Of a stretch of 35,082 bases of DNA, positions 1 through 8,617 are shown one piece after another. The position numbers and the translations under genes are program-made. The stretch spans positions 1-35,082 of the forward strand of contig SVPG01000021.1 in assembly GCA_015065975.1 (NCBI GenBank), read 5' to 3'. The DNA is from Oscillospiraceae bacterium. GTDB taxonomy: Bacteria > Bacillota > Clostridia > Oscillospirales > Acutalibacteraceae. Below the pieces are notes generated by a model. The model saw only the letters and a list, made by a program, of their open reading frames with translations. It ran no database searches and was not told the origin of the DNA. How positions within the stretch are numbered: position 1 is the first letter of the stretch; each line of letters begins with the position of its first letter.

Positions 1-707
1 TCGCAGATATAATGAACCGCCTTGCCGCCTGCAAGGGTTACGCACGCTGTCCACAGAGGATAATCGGGAGACGGAATCAGAACCTCATCGCCGTCGTCGA
101 GCAGCGCCGACATACAAAGATTTATAAGTTCGCTGACACCGTTGCCTGTATATATATCGTCCATTGTGACGTTCGGGATATTCTTGAGCTGTGCGTACTG
201 CATGATGGCTTTTCTTGCAGCGAAAAGTCCTCTCGAATCGGAATATCCCTCACAGTCGGTAAGCTGTCTGCGCATATCGTAAATTACCTCATCGGGCGTG
301 CAGAATCCGAACGGGGCAGGATTTCCGATGTTCAGTTTCAGAACCTGTGTTCCTTCATTTTCCATGCGTGCAGCCTCCTCAACAACGGGACCGCGCACGT
401 CATATAAAACATTATCAAGCTTTGTCGATTTCTTGAACTCTCTCATAGTATTATTCGCACCCTTTGAATTTATTATTTCGCTTTTATTCTCTTTACCGAG
501 CAGCCACTCGGGATCGGTTCCGAGTGCCGACGCCAGAAATTGCAGTATTTCCTTTCTTGGGACGGTCTTTCCCGATACATACTGGCTTATATGACTCTTT
601 CCGAGTTTAATTCCATTCTCCTCGGCAAGGCGAACAAGTTCAATTTGTTTAACACCTTTTTGCTGCATAAGCTCCTTTAATCTTTCTGCAAAAATTGAAC
701 TTTCCAT
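1..707 (-). CDS. Cro/CI-type HTH - class I/II aminotransferase fusion (C-terminus outside window)
   Basis: The reading frame opens at ATG 707 behind AAGGAGACGG and runs off the left edge, giving about 235 residues. Residues 1-75 form a Cro/CI (XRE)-type helix-turn-helix: LKELMQQKGVKQIELVRLAEE, then KLGKSHISQYVSGKTVPRKE and a DPEWLLG end typical of phage-repressor-like domains. From about residue 88 (MREFKKSTKLDNVLYDVRGP) it becomes a fold-type I PLP enzyme of the AlaA/AspC-like class, with LNIGNPAPFGF, a GYSDSRGL substrate-loop motif, YTGNGVSELI and a PSPDYPLW cofactor-pocket motif. There is no stop between the two parts, and the ATG at 446 has only a weak ribosome site, so a true fusion is likely. 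It may be an aminotransferase that regulates DNA or a regulator using PLP/amino acids as ligand. The PLP lysine lies outside the window, so catalytic competence cannot be judged. Confidence 0.85.
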   Translation of the reverse strand, partial: MESSIFAERLKELMQQKGVKQIELVRLAEENGIKLGKSHISQYVSGKTVPRKEILQFLASALGTDPEWLLGKENKSEIINSKGANNTMREFKKSTKLDNVLYDVRGPVVEEAARMENEGTQVLKLNIGNPAPFGFCTPDEVIYDMRRQLTDCEGYSDSRGLFAARKAIMQYAQLKNIPNVTMDDIYTGNGVSELINLCMSALLDDGDEVLIPSPDYPLWTACVTLAGGKAVHYIC

Positions 708-741
708 ATTCCGTCTCCTTTTTTGCATCGATTTTAAGCTT

Positions 742-770
742 ATTATACACCACATTTTCAAAAAGCTCAA
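742..770 (-). promoter_or_regulatory. Sigma-A promoter of the HTH-aminotransferase gene
   Basis: On the minus strand TTGAGC (765-770) is followed after 17 bp by a perfect TATAAT (742-747), about 35 bp before the ATG at 707. The distances fit a housekeeping sigma-A promoter with a short leader. Confidence 0.8.
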
Positions 771-808
771 TATCAAATTATGATTTTAGAAAAAGTTCAA
801 ATATAGTA

Positions 809-844
809 AAACAACGGTCAAAACTTTCGTTTTGACCGTTGTTT
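809..844 (-). terminator. Rho-independent terminator after glgA
   Basis: A perfect 16-bp inverted repeat (809-824 with 829-844, TTTC loop on the plus strand) begins 12 bp after the glgA stop codon. The A-rich outer stem supplies U-runs on the transcript. It closes the glycogen operon and separates it from the HTH-aminotransferase gene. The symmetric A/T ends mean it could also stop transcription on the other strand. Confidence 0.85.
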
Positions 845-855
845 CTTTTAACTGT

Positions 856-2286
856 TTATTCGCCCTTGATAAGAGCCTTGTACATCTTGATATATGCGTT
901 TGCACTCTTGCCCCAGCTGTTGTCGGTTTCCATAGCGCGCTTGATAAGGATGGGCCAGCCTTCCTTCTGATAGTAGCCCTCGATCGAGCGCTCTATCGCA
1001 TAAAGCATATCGCGAGCGTTGTAGCTCTTGAAGGTGAAGCCGTTGCCCTCACCGTCACCGCTGTCATTGATGGAATCCTTGAGACCGCCTGTCTCTCTGA
1101 CAATGGGAATTGAACCGTAACGAAGTGCGATCATCTGAGAAAGTCCGCACGGCTCATTCTTCGACGGCATAAGGAAGATATCGGAAGCTGCATAGATCTT
1201 TCTCGAAAGCTCGGGAAGGAATCCGAAGCAGGCAACAAACTTATCCTTGTGTCTGTTCTGCATCTCCTTGAAGAAGGTCTCATACTCCCAGTCACCCGAA
1301 CCGAGGATAACGAACTGCACGTCGTGGTTGTAAAGAAGCTCGTCGAGAACCTCACGGATAAGGTCGAGTCCCTTATGTCCGACCATTCTCGTTACCATAC
1401 CGATAAGGGGAACATCGGGACGCTCGGGCAGATAGAGTCTCTTCTGAAGCTCGCTCTTGTTGACAGCTTTACCCTCAGCAAACGTCTCAACATTATAGTT
1501 CTGATAAAGCATCGGGTCGGTTTCGGGATCGTAGCTGACTGTGTCGATACCATTAAGAATACCCTGGAGCTTCCACTGACGCTCCCGGAGAATCGGATCA
1601 AGTCCGTAGGAGAACCACGGATCAAGAATCTCGCCCGCATAGGTCGGGCTGACGGTTGTTACCTTATGAGCGGTCTCGATAGCGCCCTTCATGAGGTTGA
1701 TACAGCCATCATACTCGATCAGATAACGCTTGTCGTTGGGAATACCGAAAACGTCCTCAGTGATCTCGGTACCGTACTTGCCCTGATACTGAATGTTATG
1801 GATTGTGAAAACGGTCTTGATTCCTCTGTACCAATCGTTGTTCGAATAGAACAGATCATAATAGATGGGTACGAGAGCTGCCTGCCAGTCGTTTGCGTTT
1901 ATGACATCGGGCTTGAAATCGATGAAGGGCAGCATCTCGATAACTGCTCTTGAGAAGAAAGCAAATCTCTCAGCGTCGTCGTAATGACCGTAGAGTCCCT
2001 TTCTCTTGAAATAATACTGATTATCGAGAAGATAGAAAATTGTATTGTCTACCTTAGCCTCAAAAATACCGCAATACTGTCTGCGCCATGCAACAGGAAC
2101 AGAAATGCTGGTAACAAACTGCATATTGTCACGCAGCTCCTGGGGTACACTCTCGTAAAGAGGAAGCACTACGCGGCAGCCGACAAGCCTCTGGCGAATT
2201 GCCTGAGGAAGGCTTCCAGCTACATCAGCCAGTCCGCCCGAAGCTACAAAAGGCTGGGCCTCACTGGAAACATACAACACTTTCAT
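856..2286 (-). CDS. glgA: Glycogen synthase GlgA (GT5, ADP-glucose dependent)
   Basis: This enzyme transfers glucose from ADP-glucose to the non-reducing end of an alpha-1,4-glucan. The 476-residue length is normal for bacterial GT5 synthases. The N-terminal Rossmann domain opens KVLYVSSEAQPF and SGGLADVAGSLP. The second domain has GMVTRMVGHKGLDL (Arg300 and Lys305 as phosphate ligands) and the NEPCGLSQMIALRYG block with Glu378, the conserved catalytic-region glutamate. The first-loop lysine of the classical KTGGL motif (Lys15 in E. coli) is Ala15 here. The start sits behind a textbook AAAGGAGG. It is the last gene of the operon, 58 bp after the propeller gene, and is followed by a strong terminator. 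Confidence 0.97.
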   Translation of the reverse strand: MKVLYVSSEAQPFVASGGLADVAGSLPQAIRQRLVGCRVVLPLYESVPQELRDNMQFVTSISVPVAWRRQYCGIFEAKVDNTIFYLLDNQYYFKRKGLYGHYDDAERFAFFSRAVIEMLPFIDFKPDVINANDWQAALVPIYYDLFYSNNDWYRGIKTVFTIHNIQYQGKYGTEITEDVFGIPNDKRYLIEYDGCINLMKGAIETAHKVTTVSPTYAGEILDPWFSYGLDPILRERQWKLQGILNGIDTVSYDPETDPMLYQNYNVETFAEGKAVNKSELQKRLYLPERPDVPLIGMVTRMVGHKGLDLIREVLDELLYNHDVQFVILGSGDWEYETFFKEMQNRHKDKFVACFGFLPELSRKIYAASDIFLMPSKNEPCGLSQMIALRYGSIPIVRETGGLKDSINDSGDGEGNGFTFKSYNARDMLYAIERSIEGYYQKEGWPILIKRAMETDNSWGKSANAYIKMYKALIKGE

Positions 2287-2344
2287 TTTACAATTTGCCT
2301 CCTTTGATGAACAAAAAATATATGATTATAAATAAATTATATTC

Positions 2345-3331
2345 TCAGCTTGCAAGCGGAATCATCACGATATCGCGGCTTGCCGAATCGATATAGAAAA
2401 GATATCCGTCGGTAATTGTTATCGACACAGCATCGCAGGCTGCTATCTGCAGCTCACCCGACGCATCGGTGCCTATCGAAAAGATCGCACCGCGGCTGCT
2501 GTCGTGGAAATATATCCTGCTGCCGATAACGTTGATGCAGTCGGCTCCGCGTCCGGAAAAGATAACAGCAGCATTCTTCTCTCCCGGTTTATACGAGCAG
2601 ATCGAACCGCTTCCGAGATCGGTGAAATATATTGTCTGACCGACACTCTGAACATCGTCGACAGGTATCGCAAGCACCGTCGTTTTCTCTCCCCCGCCGA
2701 TCGGCATACTGCAAAGCAGTCCGCCGTTATCGGTATCGGAAAAATAGAGATCGTCACCGACAAGTGTCAGCGATTCGTACCAGCCTTCGAGCAGAACGGT
2801 ATCACCCGTTCCATCACGGTTGATGCGTCCGATATGAGGACTGTCACCCGAACGGTCACAATAATATATGTATCCGCCGCGAAGAATAATATCGGCTGTA
2901 TGACCCGACCTGAGCACCGTAAGATTCTCTCCCTGATCGGTCACGGAATAGAGATATCCGCTCGAGTATTCACAGAACAGAATCCTGTCGGCGTCGAGAA
3001 CAAGATATCTTCCGCCGCTCGAACACAGCTCGACGGTCTCCTGAGTCGTCTTGTTAAAAGCACATATGACTCCCGAATCGCCGCCGTTCTGCGAACGTGA
3101 ATAGAATATCATATTGCCGTTCGAAACCGCACAGCTCCCGTTGGCACGGTTGCCCGCACCGTCGGTCATAACAGTCTGCGGCTCATTTACGGATTGTGAA
3201 TCCTTTGCAAAAAAAGTGAAATAAACGATCAAAATGCTCAGCATTGCAAGCAGGACGGATATCAGAAGAACCGCCCATGACGGCAGCGATTTCCCTCCTG
3301 CGTGCGAACTGTATCTTCTGCTCTGATTCAT
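2345..3331 (-). CDS. DUF5050-like beta-propeller protein with N-terminal membrane anchor
   Basis: This 328-residue protein has a short basic N-terminus, one membrane segment (about residues 18-42, ending IVYFTFFA) and a large extracytoplasmic domain. That domain is built from repeated units of about 45 residues with patterns such as GNMIFYSRSQNG, DRILFCEYSSGYLY, GGYIYYCDRSGD, GDDLYFSDTDNGG, GQTIYFTDLGSG, GSRIYFHDSSRGA and GYLFYIDSASRD. This spacing is typical of a six- or seven-bladed propeller and resembles the DUF5050 family, whose role is unknown. Its ATG shares one base with the glgD stop (TGATG), so the two are probably translationally coupled. The position between glgD and glgA suggests a link to carbohydrate storage or sensing outside the membrane. 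This is inference. Confidence 0.75.
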   Translation of the reverse strand: MNQSRRYSSHAGGKSLPSWAVLLISVLLAMLSILIVYFTFFAKDSQSVNEPQTVMTDGAGNRANGSCAVSNGNMIFYSRSQNGGDSGVICAFNKTTQETVELCSSGGRYLVLDADRILFCEYSSGYLYSVTDQGENLTVLRSGHTADIILRGGYIYYCDRSGDSPHIGRINRDGTGDTVLLEGWYESLTLVGDDLYFSDTDNGGLLCSMPIGGGEKTTVLAIPVDDVQSVGQTIYFTDLGSGSICSYKPGEKNAAVIFSGRGADCINVIGSRIYFHDSSRGAIFSIGTDASGELQIAACDAVSITITDGYLFYIDSASRDIVMIPLAS

Positions 3332-4446
3332 CAGACCTCTACACCCTTTGAGATGTAAACGGGATATGACTCAAAGCCCATCATGGAGCGTCCGTCTCTA
3401 AACACGACATCCTTATCGGCGACGACATAATTAAGATTTGTATTGTTGCCGACAGTGCTGTCCTGCATGATGATGCAGTTCTTGAGCTTTGCACCCTTGC
3501 CGACGGTTACGCCGCGGAAGAGAATACAGTTTTCGACCTCACCCTCGATAAGGCAGCCGTCAGCAATAATGGAGTTGACGACCTTGGAGCCGAGACCGAA
3601 ACGCGTGGGCATCTCGTCACGAACCTTTGTGTAAACAGGACGTGCGAGCGGGAAAAGGTCACTGCGTACGGCAGGCTTGAGCAGCTCCATCGAAGACTCG
3701 AAATAGCTCTTCATGGAACCGAGAACGCCCGTGAATCCGTCGTATTTATAACCGTAAACACGGCAATCCTCAAAGGAACGCTGGAGAATGTCACGTACAA
3801 AGCTCAGGCGGTTGCGTGCCATTGCCTCTGCAACGACCTTGAGCAGGAACTTCTTGCTGATAACGTAAAGACCCATACCCCAGTTGACCTTATCTGCGGA
3901 ACCTTCGGTGAGAAGGACATCTGTGATCTTGCGGTTTCTGCCGACCTCAACACAGATCTTTTCGGGCAGGTCAGCGGGCATAACACTGTTCTTGTATACC
4001 ATTGTGATATCTGCATTCTTTGCGATATGCTCAGCCACAACGGGACGAAGATCCATTGTGAACACGATGTGGCAGTCGGACATTACAACGTAGTCCTCCT
4101 TGCACTGTGTCAGGAAATTCTGAATACCGTTGAGCGCCTCAACTCTGCTCTGATAGACAGAGTTGTTGAATCCGAACGGGGGCAGGATAAACAGACCCTC
4201 GTGCTTTCTCGAAAGATCCCATGCCTTGCCTGAACCGAGATGATCCATCAGGGACTGGAAATTGCTCTTTGTGATAACACCGACCTTTGTGATGCCGGAA
4301 TTGACCATATTGGAAAGTGCGAAATCTATTGTTCTGTAACGTCCGCCGAAGGGAACCGAACCCATGGTACGGATATCGGTCAGCTCGCGGAGCTTATCGT
4401 CATGCATGTTGGAAAATATGATTCCCACAACATTGTTGCCTGTCAT
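3331..4446 (-). CDS. glgD: Glucose-1-phosphate adenylyltransferase subunit GlgD (regulatory, catalysis-impaired)
   Basis: This is the 371-residue partner of GlgC in the Firmicute two-subunit ADP-glucose pyrophosphorylase. I chose ATG 4446 (MTGNNVVGIIFSN) because AAAGGATG precedes it and the length then matches GlgD; the frame stays open further upstream into glgC. The nucleotidyltransferase fold is kept (SVPFGGRYRTIDFALSNMVNSG, LGSGKAWDL, and a C-terminal left-handed beta-helix with hexapeptides such as GCLIEGEVENCILFRGVTVG). The GG-x-G-x-RL pyrophosphate loop is lost, and the SGDH motif carrying the catalytic aspartate in GlgC reads SDCH here. It therefore probably modulates GlgC rather than catalysing. 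It lies 34 bp after glgC and overlaps the next gene. Confidence 0.95.
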   Translation of the reverse strand: MTGNNVVGIIFSNMHDDKLRELTDIRTMGSVPFGGRYRTIDFALSNMVNSGITKVGVITKSNFQSLMDHLGSGKAWDLSRKHEGLFILPPFGFNNSVYQSRVEALNGIQNFLTQCKEDYVVMSDCHIVFTMDLRPVVAEHIAKNADITMVYKNSVMPADLPEKICVEVGRNRKITDVLLTEGSADKVNWGMGLYVISKKFLLKVVAEAMARNRLSFVRDILQRSFEDCRVYGYKYDGFTGVLGSMKSYFESSMELLKPAVRSDLFPLARPVYTKVRDEMPTRFGLGSKVVNSIIADGCLIEGEVENCILFRGVTVGKGAKLKNCIIMQDSTVGNNTNLNYVVADKDVVFRDGRSMMGFESYPVYISKGVEV

Positions 4447-4480
4447 AATCTTATCATCCTTTCTATGTAATACAGCCGGC

Positions 4481-5695
4481 TTACTTCGCGGCAGGAACGT
4501 CTTCCTCGACCATTGCCTTTGCAGGGACGACACTTCCTGCGCCGACGTTTACATTGTTGCCGACGACGGCTATGCCCCACTCATCTTTGTTCTCGATATT
4601 CTCGGGACGCTGTCCGACTATAGCGCCCGACTCGATAACAGCATCTTCCGCGACTATTGCATACTGTACGGTAGCGCCGGCCTTGATCTTTGCGCCGGGC
4701 ATGATGATAGAGTCGGTAACTCTTGCGCCCTTCTCGACCGTTACGCCTGCAAACAGGATCGCAAACTCGAGCGAACCGTCAACCACACAGCCCTCAGCGA
4801 CAAGCGAGTTCTGTACGGTAGCGTTCTTGCCGACATAATGGGGCGGCATTACCGGGTCTCTTGTATATACTCTCCATGTGGGATCGGAGAGATCGAGGGG
4901 AACTCTCGGATCGAGTAGATCCATGTTTGCTTCCCAGAGAGAATCGATTGTTCCGACGTCCTTCCAGTAACCCTCGAACTGCCATGCGACCATAGTCTCG
5001 CCTGCTTCGAGCATTGTGGGAAGAATGTTCTTGCCGAAGTCGTTCTGGCTGTCGGGATTCTGCTCGTCGAGCTCGAGATACTTGCGAAGCTTCTCCCATG
5101 TAAATATGTAAATACCCATCGAAGCCTTGTTGCTCTTCGGTACCTTCGGCTTCTCGTCAAACTCATAGATGCTGCCGTCCTCGTTGCAGTTGAGGATACC
5201 GAAACGGGATGCCTCTTCCATCGGGACTTCGTAGACAGCGATGGTACAGGCTGCCTTTGCCTTCTTATGAGCAGCGAGCATCTCGGAATAGTCCATCTTG
5301 TAGATATGGTCACCCGAAAGGATTACAACGTATTCGGGATCATATCTCTCGATAAATGCGATATTCTGATAGATAGCGTTTGCTGTGCCCTTGTACCAGT
5401 CGCCGCCCTTCTGTCTCTGATAAGGGGGAAGTACGTGAACACCGCCGTACATGGTATCGAGATCCCACGGTCCGCCTGTGCCGATATAATCGTTGAGGAC
5501 AAGCGGTATGTACTGGGTCAGGACGCCGACTGTGTCAATACCGGAATTGATACAGTTGGAAAGCGGAAAGTCGATTATTCTGTACTTGCCGCCGAAAGGT
5601 ACGGCAGGCTTAGCAACATTTCTTGTGAGAGTGTAAAGACGGCTGCCCTGTCCGCCGGCGAGCAGCATTGCAATACATTCCTTTTTTGGCAACAT
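4481..5695 (-). CDS. glgC: Glucose-1-phosphate adenylyltransferase catalytic subunit GlgC
   Basis: This enzyme makes ADP-glucose from glucose-1-phosphate and ATP, the committed step of glycogen synthesis. The 404-residue protein opens [15 protein letters not shown] with the [18 protein letters not shown] pyrophosphate and effector region. It has [10 protein letters not shown] (Asp129 equals the essential aspartate of E. coli GlgC) and [10 protein letters not shown] for glucose-1-phosphate contact. The C-terminal half is a hexapeptide beta-helix ([36 protein letters not shown]). The start codon follows AGGAGGTAATTC. All catalytic motifs missing in the neighbouring GlgD are intact here, which supports a GlgC catalytic and GlgD modulatory pair. 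Confidence 0.97.
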   Translation of the reverse strand: MLPKKECIAMLLAGGQGSRLYTLTRNVAKPAVPFGGKYRIIDFPLSNCINSGIDTVGVLTQYIPLVLNDYIGTGGPWDLDTMYGGVHVLPPYQRQKGGDWYKGTANAIYQNIAFIERYDPEYVVILSGDHIYKMDYSEMLAAHKKAKAACTIAVYEVPMEEASRFGILNCNEDGSIYEFDEKPKVPKSNKASMGIYIFTWEKLRKYLELDEQNPDSQNDFGKNILPTMLEAGETMVAWQFEGYWKDVGTIDSLWEANMDLLDPRVPLDLSDPTWRVYTRDPVMPPHYVGKNATVQNSLVAEGCVVDGSLEFAILFAGVTVEKGARVTDSIIMPGAKIKAGATVQYAIVAEDAVIESGAIVGQRPENIENKDEWGIAVVGNNVNVGAGSVVPAKAMVEEDVPAAK

Positions 5696-5741
5696 AAAGA
5701 ATTACCTCCTGATATTTATATAAATGTTTTTGATGACACAA

Positions 5742-6272
5742 TTAGGCTGCGGGAGCTGCAGGTGCAGCGTTGGGGTCTGCTGCTGCGTTGGGATCGACCG
5801 CCGCATTGGGATCAACTGCCGCATTGGGATCGGCAGCGGCGTTGGGATCGACCACACCGGGATCCTCCTCGACACCGCCCCACTCATCTCCGCCGACGGA
5901 ATCGGCGATAGCTGATTCGGAAGCTTCCTTTGCACAGGCATCGCAGGAGTTGGAGCATATGCAGGAAAGCGAGGTTATAAGCACAACGGCGACAATGATC
6001 GCAATAATCATTGTTATTGCGCCGACGATGATATATTTCTTTTCGGTTGCGGGATCGTTCGCGACCGATCTTGCCTGAGCAGGACGTCTCTTCGGTGCGG
6101 AAGGTGCACTGTCAGAACGCTGTCTCATAGGACGGTCATCGAAGCTCTGAGCCGAACGCTGAGGGTTCTTTCTCTGCTGGGACTGCTGCGAGGGTCTTCT
6201 GAAACGGTATCCGCATCTTGAGCAGGACGCAGCATCATCGGAGCATTTTGAACCGCAGTTAGGACATAACAA
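5742..6272 (-). CDS. Zinc-ribbon, single-pass membrane protein with DPNAA repeats
   Basis: This is an unrecognised protein of about 176 residues. The start is probably TTG 6272, eight bases after GGAGG; the TTG at 6287 would place the ribosome site inside the gene. Residues 3-20 form a zinc ribbon (CPNCG at Cys3/Cys6, CSRCG at Cys17/Cys20). A basic, Gln/Arg/Pro-rich linker follows, then a hydrophobic segment (about 80-102). A short cysteine cluster comes after the membrane segment (Cys104, 106, 110, 113), then an acidic stretch and five copies of a (V/A)DPNAA hexapeptide. The ribbon would be cytoplasmic if the membrane segment is N-in. The gene lies between glgB and glgC in the operon, 46 bp before glgC, so it is expressed with glycogen synthesis. 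No function can be assigned. Confidence 0.75.
   Translation of the reverse strand: MLCPNCGSKCSDDAASCSRCGYRFRRPSQQSQQRKNPQRSAQSFDDRPMRQRSDSAPSAPKRRPAQARSVANDPATEKKYIIVGAITMIIAIIVAVVLITSLSCICSNSCDACAKEASESAIADSVGGDEWGGVEEDPGVVDPNAAADPNAAVDPNAAVDPNAAADPNAAPAAPAA
5763..5852 (-). repeat. 18-bp coding tandem repeat, (V/A)DPNAA x5
   Basis: Five adjacent 18-bp units encode V/A-D-P-N-A-A near the C-terminus of the zinc-ribbon membrane protein. Copies differ mainly at the first codon and at synonymous positions. The unit is a multiple of three, so slippage would change the length without breaking the frame. Confidence 0.9.
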
Positions 6273-6316
6273 TTGTAATTCCTCCAAACATTAGATTATT
6301 TTTGAAAATTTTAACA

Positions 6317-6348
6317 TATGTCTGTGTACTGTTCGTTATGCAGACATA
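6317..6348 (-). other. Intercistronic stem-loop between glgB and the zinc-ribbon gene
   Basis: An 8-bp inverted repeat (TATGTCTG at 6317-6324 and CAGACATA at 6341-6348) lies in the 94-bp gap after glgB. No good U-tract follows, so it fits an mRNA-processing or stabilising hairpin better than a terminator. Confidence 0.45.
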
Positions 6349-6366
6349 AACATTTTTGAAACAGGC

Positions 6367-8331
6367 TTATGCCTTTTTTGCCGAAGTGCGCTTTTTCGGT
6401 GCAGCTTTCTCGGTTTTCGGTGCTGCCTTTTTGCGCGGTGCCGCTTTCTTTTCGGGCTGTTTCTCAAAATAGAGAACCGAAAGACCCGGCAATGTAAGCT
6501 CGATCGACTGAGCGTGATTGTGCATCGGGAACTCATCATCGCTCTTGACCGTACCGTTTGTAAAGCCTGCTCCGCCGAACTGTTTTGCATCGGTGGAGAA
6601 AACCTCTTTGTACTCTCCCTCGAAGGGAACGCCGATTCTGTAACCTGTTCTCTCAACGGGGCAGAAGTTGCAGACAACGATTATCTCCTTGCCGTTCTTG
6701 TCCTTGCGGCGGAAGCTTATGACGCTCTGTGTATAGTCATCATTCGATATCCACTCAAAGCCTTCCCACGAGAAATCAATCTCCCACATGGGCGAATGGT
6801 CAAGATAGAACTTGTTGAGCTGTTTTGAATACTCATGCATCTGCTTATGTGCGTCGTACCCGAGAAGCACCCAGTCAAGCTCGGACTGATAATCCCACTC
6901 CTTGAACTGAGCAAACTCCTGACCCATGAAGGAAAGCTTCTTTCCCGGGTGAGCCATTGTGTAAGCGAGGAATGCACGCAGACCGGCAAACTTCTCCTCA
7001 TATGTTCCCGGCATCTTACCGATGAGCGAGCACTTGCCGTGAACGACCTCATCGTGCGATATAGGCAGAACAAAGTTCTCCGAGAATGCATAGAAGAAGG
7101 AGAACGTAAGGCTGTCATGATTGCCCGAACGATAAAGCGGATCGAGCGAGCAGTAACGGAGCATATCGTTCATCCAGCCCATATTCCACTTGTAGTTGAA
7201 TCCGAGTCCGCCCATATCGACAGGCTTTGAAACCATCGGCCATGCTGTCGATTCCTCAGCTATCATAAGAGCATAGGGGAAATCTCTGAAAACGGACTGA
7301 TTGAGGGTCTGCAGGAACTCGATTGCCTCGAGATTCTGATTGCCTCCGTCCTTGTTTGCGATCCACTCACCGTCACGGCGGTTGTAGTCGAGATAAAGCA
7401 TCGATGCAACGGCATCTATTCTCAGACCGTCGATGTGGTATTTATCAAACCAGAACATCGCGTTCGAGATAAGGAAAGAACGAACCTCGGGACGTCCGTA
7501 ATCGAAGACGTGTGTTCCCCATTCCTTATGCTCGCCCTTTCTGGGATCGGGATACTCATAGCAGGGACCGCCGTCGAACTTGTAGAGTCCGTGAGCGTCC
7601 TTCGGGAAATGAGCGGGGACCCAGTCGCAGATAACGCCGATTCCCGCCTGATGCATGCGGTCGACAAACTCCATGAAATCATGCGGTGTACCGTAACGCG
7701 AGGTCGGTGCGTAATAGCCTGTTACCTGATAACCCCAGGAGCCGTCAAACGGATGCTCGGTTATCGGCATAAGCTCAACGTGAGTATATCCCATCTCCTT
7801 GAGATAAGGAATCAGCTCGTCCGCCATTTTGACATATCCGTAAGGATTTCCGTCGGGATATGTTCTCCAGGAACCGAAATGCATCTCGTAAATATTCATC
7901 GGACGCGAATAATGATCTGTTCTGTCCTTTGAACTGCACCACTTCGAATCCTTCCAATTATAGCCTTCGATATCGTAGAATTTTGTCGCAGTACCGGGGC
8001 GTGTTTCAAAATGGTAGCCGTAAGGGTCGGACTTGAGCGTAACGGTATGATCGACCGCTTCAACTCTGTATTTGTAGAGAGAATAAATCTCAACGTCCGA
8101 AGTATACGCCTCCCAGATATCGCTTCCGTCGACACGGCTCATCGGCGTTGCATCACTGCTCCAGCCGTTGAAGTCGCCCACAACGGAAATTGATACCGCC
8201 TTGGGCGCCCATGTACGAAATACAACACGGCCGTCATCGGTCTTATGTGCGCCGAGATATTCGTAGACTTTTGTGTTTGTTCCTTTACTGAAGAAATAAA
8301 GAGGGATATTGCCCTCGATTTTTTCAGCCAT
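6367..8331 (-). CDS. glgB: 1,4-alpha-glucan branching enzyme GlgB with basic Lys/Ala/Pro tail
   Basis: This enzyme cuts alpha-1,4 chains and rejoins them as alpha-1,6 branches in glycogen. Residues 25-115 are a CBM48-type N-terminal domain ([22 protein letters not shown]). The GH13 barrel follows with [28 protein letters not shown] (nucleophile Asp306), MIAEEST (acid/base Glu359 or Glu360) and SHDEVVHGK (Asp427). A C-terminal beta domain runs to about residue 625. Residues 626-654 are a low-complexity tail of Lys, Ala, Pro and Arg with AAPKK-like units, which is not part of the normal enzyme. It is the first gene of the operon, with its own promoter, and starts 11 bases after a GGAG ribosome site. 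Confidence 0.97.
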   Translation of the reverse strand: MAEKIEGNIPLYFFSKGTNTKVYEYLGAHKTDDGRVVFRTWAPKAVSISVVGDFNGWSSDATPMSRVDGSDIWEAYTSDVEIYSLYKYRVEAVDHTVTLKSDPYGYHFETRPGTATKFYDIEGYNWKDSKWCSSKDRTDHYSRPMNIYEMHFGSWRTYPDGNPYGYVKMADELIPYLKEMGYTHVELMPITEHPFDGSWGYQVTGYYAPTSRYGTPHDFMEFVDRMHQAGIGVICDWVPAHFPKDAHGLYKFDGGPCYEYPDPRKGEHKEWGTHVFDYGRPEVRSFLISNAMFWFDKYHIDGLRIDAVASMLYLDYNRRDGEWIANKDGGNQNLEAIEFLQTLNQSVFRDFPYALMIAEESTAWPMVSKPVDMGGLGFNYKWNMGWMNDMLRYCSLDPLYRSGNHDSLTFSFFYAFSENFVLPISHDEVVHGKCSLIGKMPGTYEEKFAGLRAFLAYTMAHPGKKLSFMGQEFAQFKEWDYQSELDWVLLGYDAHKQMHEYSKQLNKFYLDHSPMWEIDFSWEGFEWISNDDYTQSVISFRRKDKNGKEIIVVCNFCPVERTGYRIGVPFEGEYKEVFSTDAKQFGGAGFTNGTVKSDDEFPMHNHAQSIELTLPGLSVLYFEKQPEKKAAPRKKAAPKTEKAAPKKRTSAKKA

Positions 8332-8382
8332 CTATACATCATCTCCGTAACAAATTATAATTAGGGTAATTCTACAGTTTAT

Positions 8383-8411
8383 ATAATACCAAACAATGAC
8401 CGAAATTGCAA
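8383..8411 (-). promoter_or_regulatory. Promoter of the glg operon
   Basis: On the minus strand TTGCAA (8406-8411) lies 17 bp before TATTAT (8383-8388), and a TG one base upstream extends the -10. The ATG of glgB is about 50 bp downstream. No other equally good promoter was seen inside the operon, so this may drive all six genes. Confidence 0.75.
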
Positions 8412-8544
8412 GTCTTTTTGTGTATTTTCTTACAAGCTTTATTACACATTTTTCTCAGCATTTGTGCATAATCCCATAGAAATCGTCGGCATTTTTTGGA
8501 ACTGTTTTTTCAGCCTCATATTTTTCGCCCGATTTATCCGGCGA

Positions 8545-8573
8545 TTGACATACAGCGGGTAATGTTATACAAT
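8545..8573 (+). promoter_or_regulatory. Promoter of the CotH-like lipoprotein gene
   Basis: A perfect TTGACA (8545-8550), a 17-bp spacer and TACAAT (8568-8573) lie 45 bp before the ATG at 8618. It is divergent from the glg promoter and 130-190 bp away from it, so a shared regulator is possible but no operator was recognised. Confidence 0.8.
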
Positions 8574-8617
8574 TCAGATTACAGTTGCATAAACGGTAAA
8601 GGAGCTTGAAAACAAAC

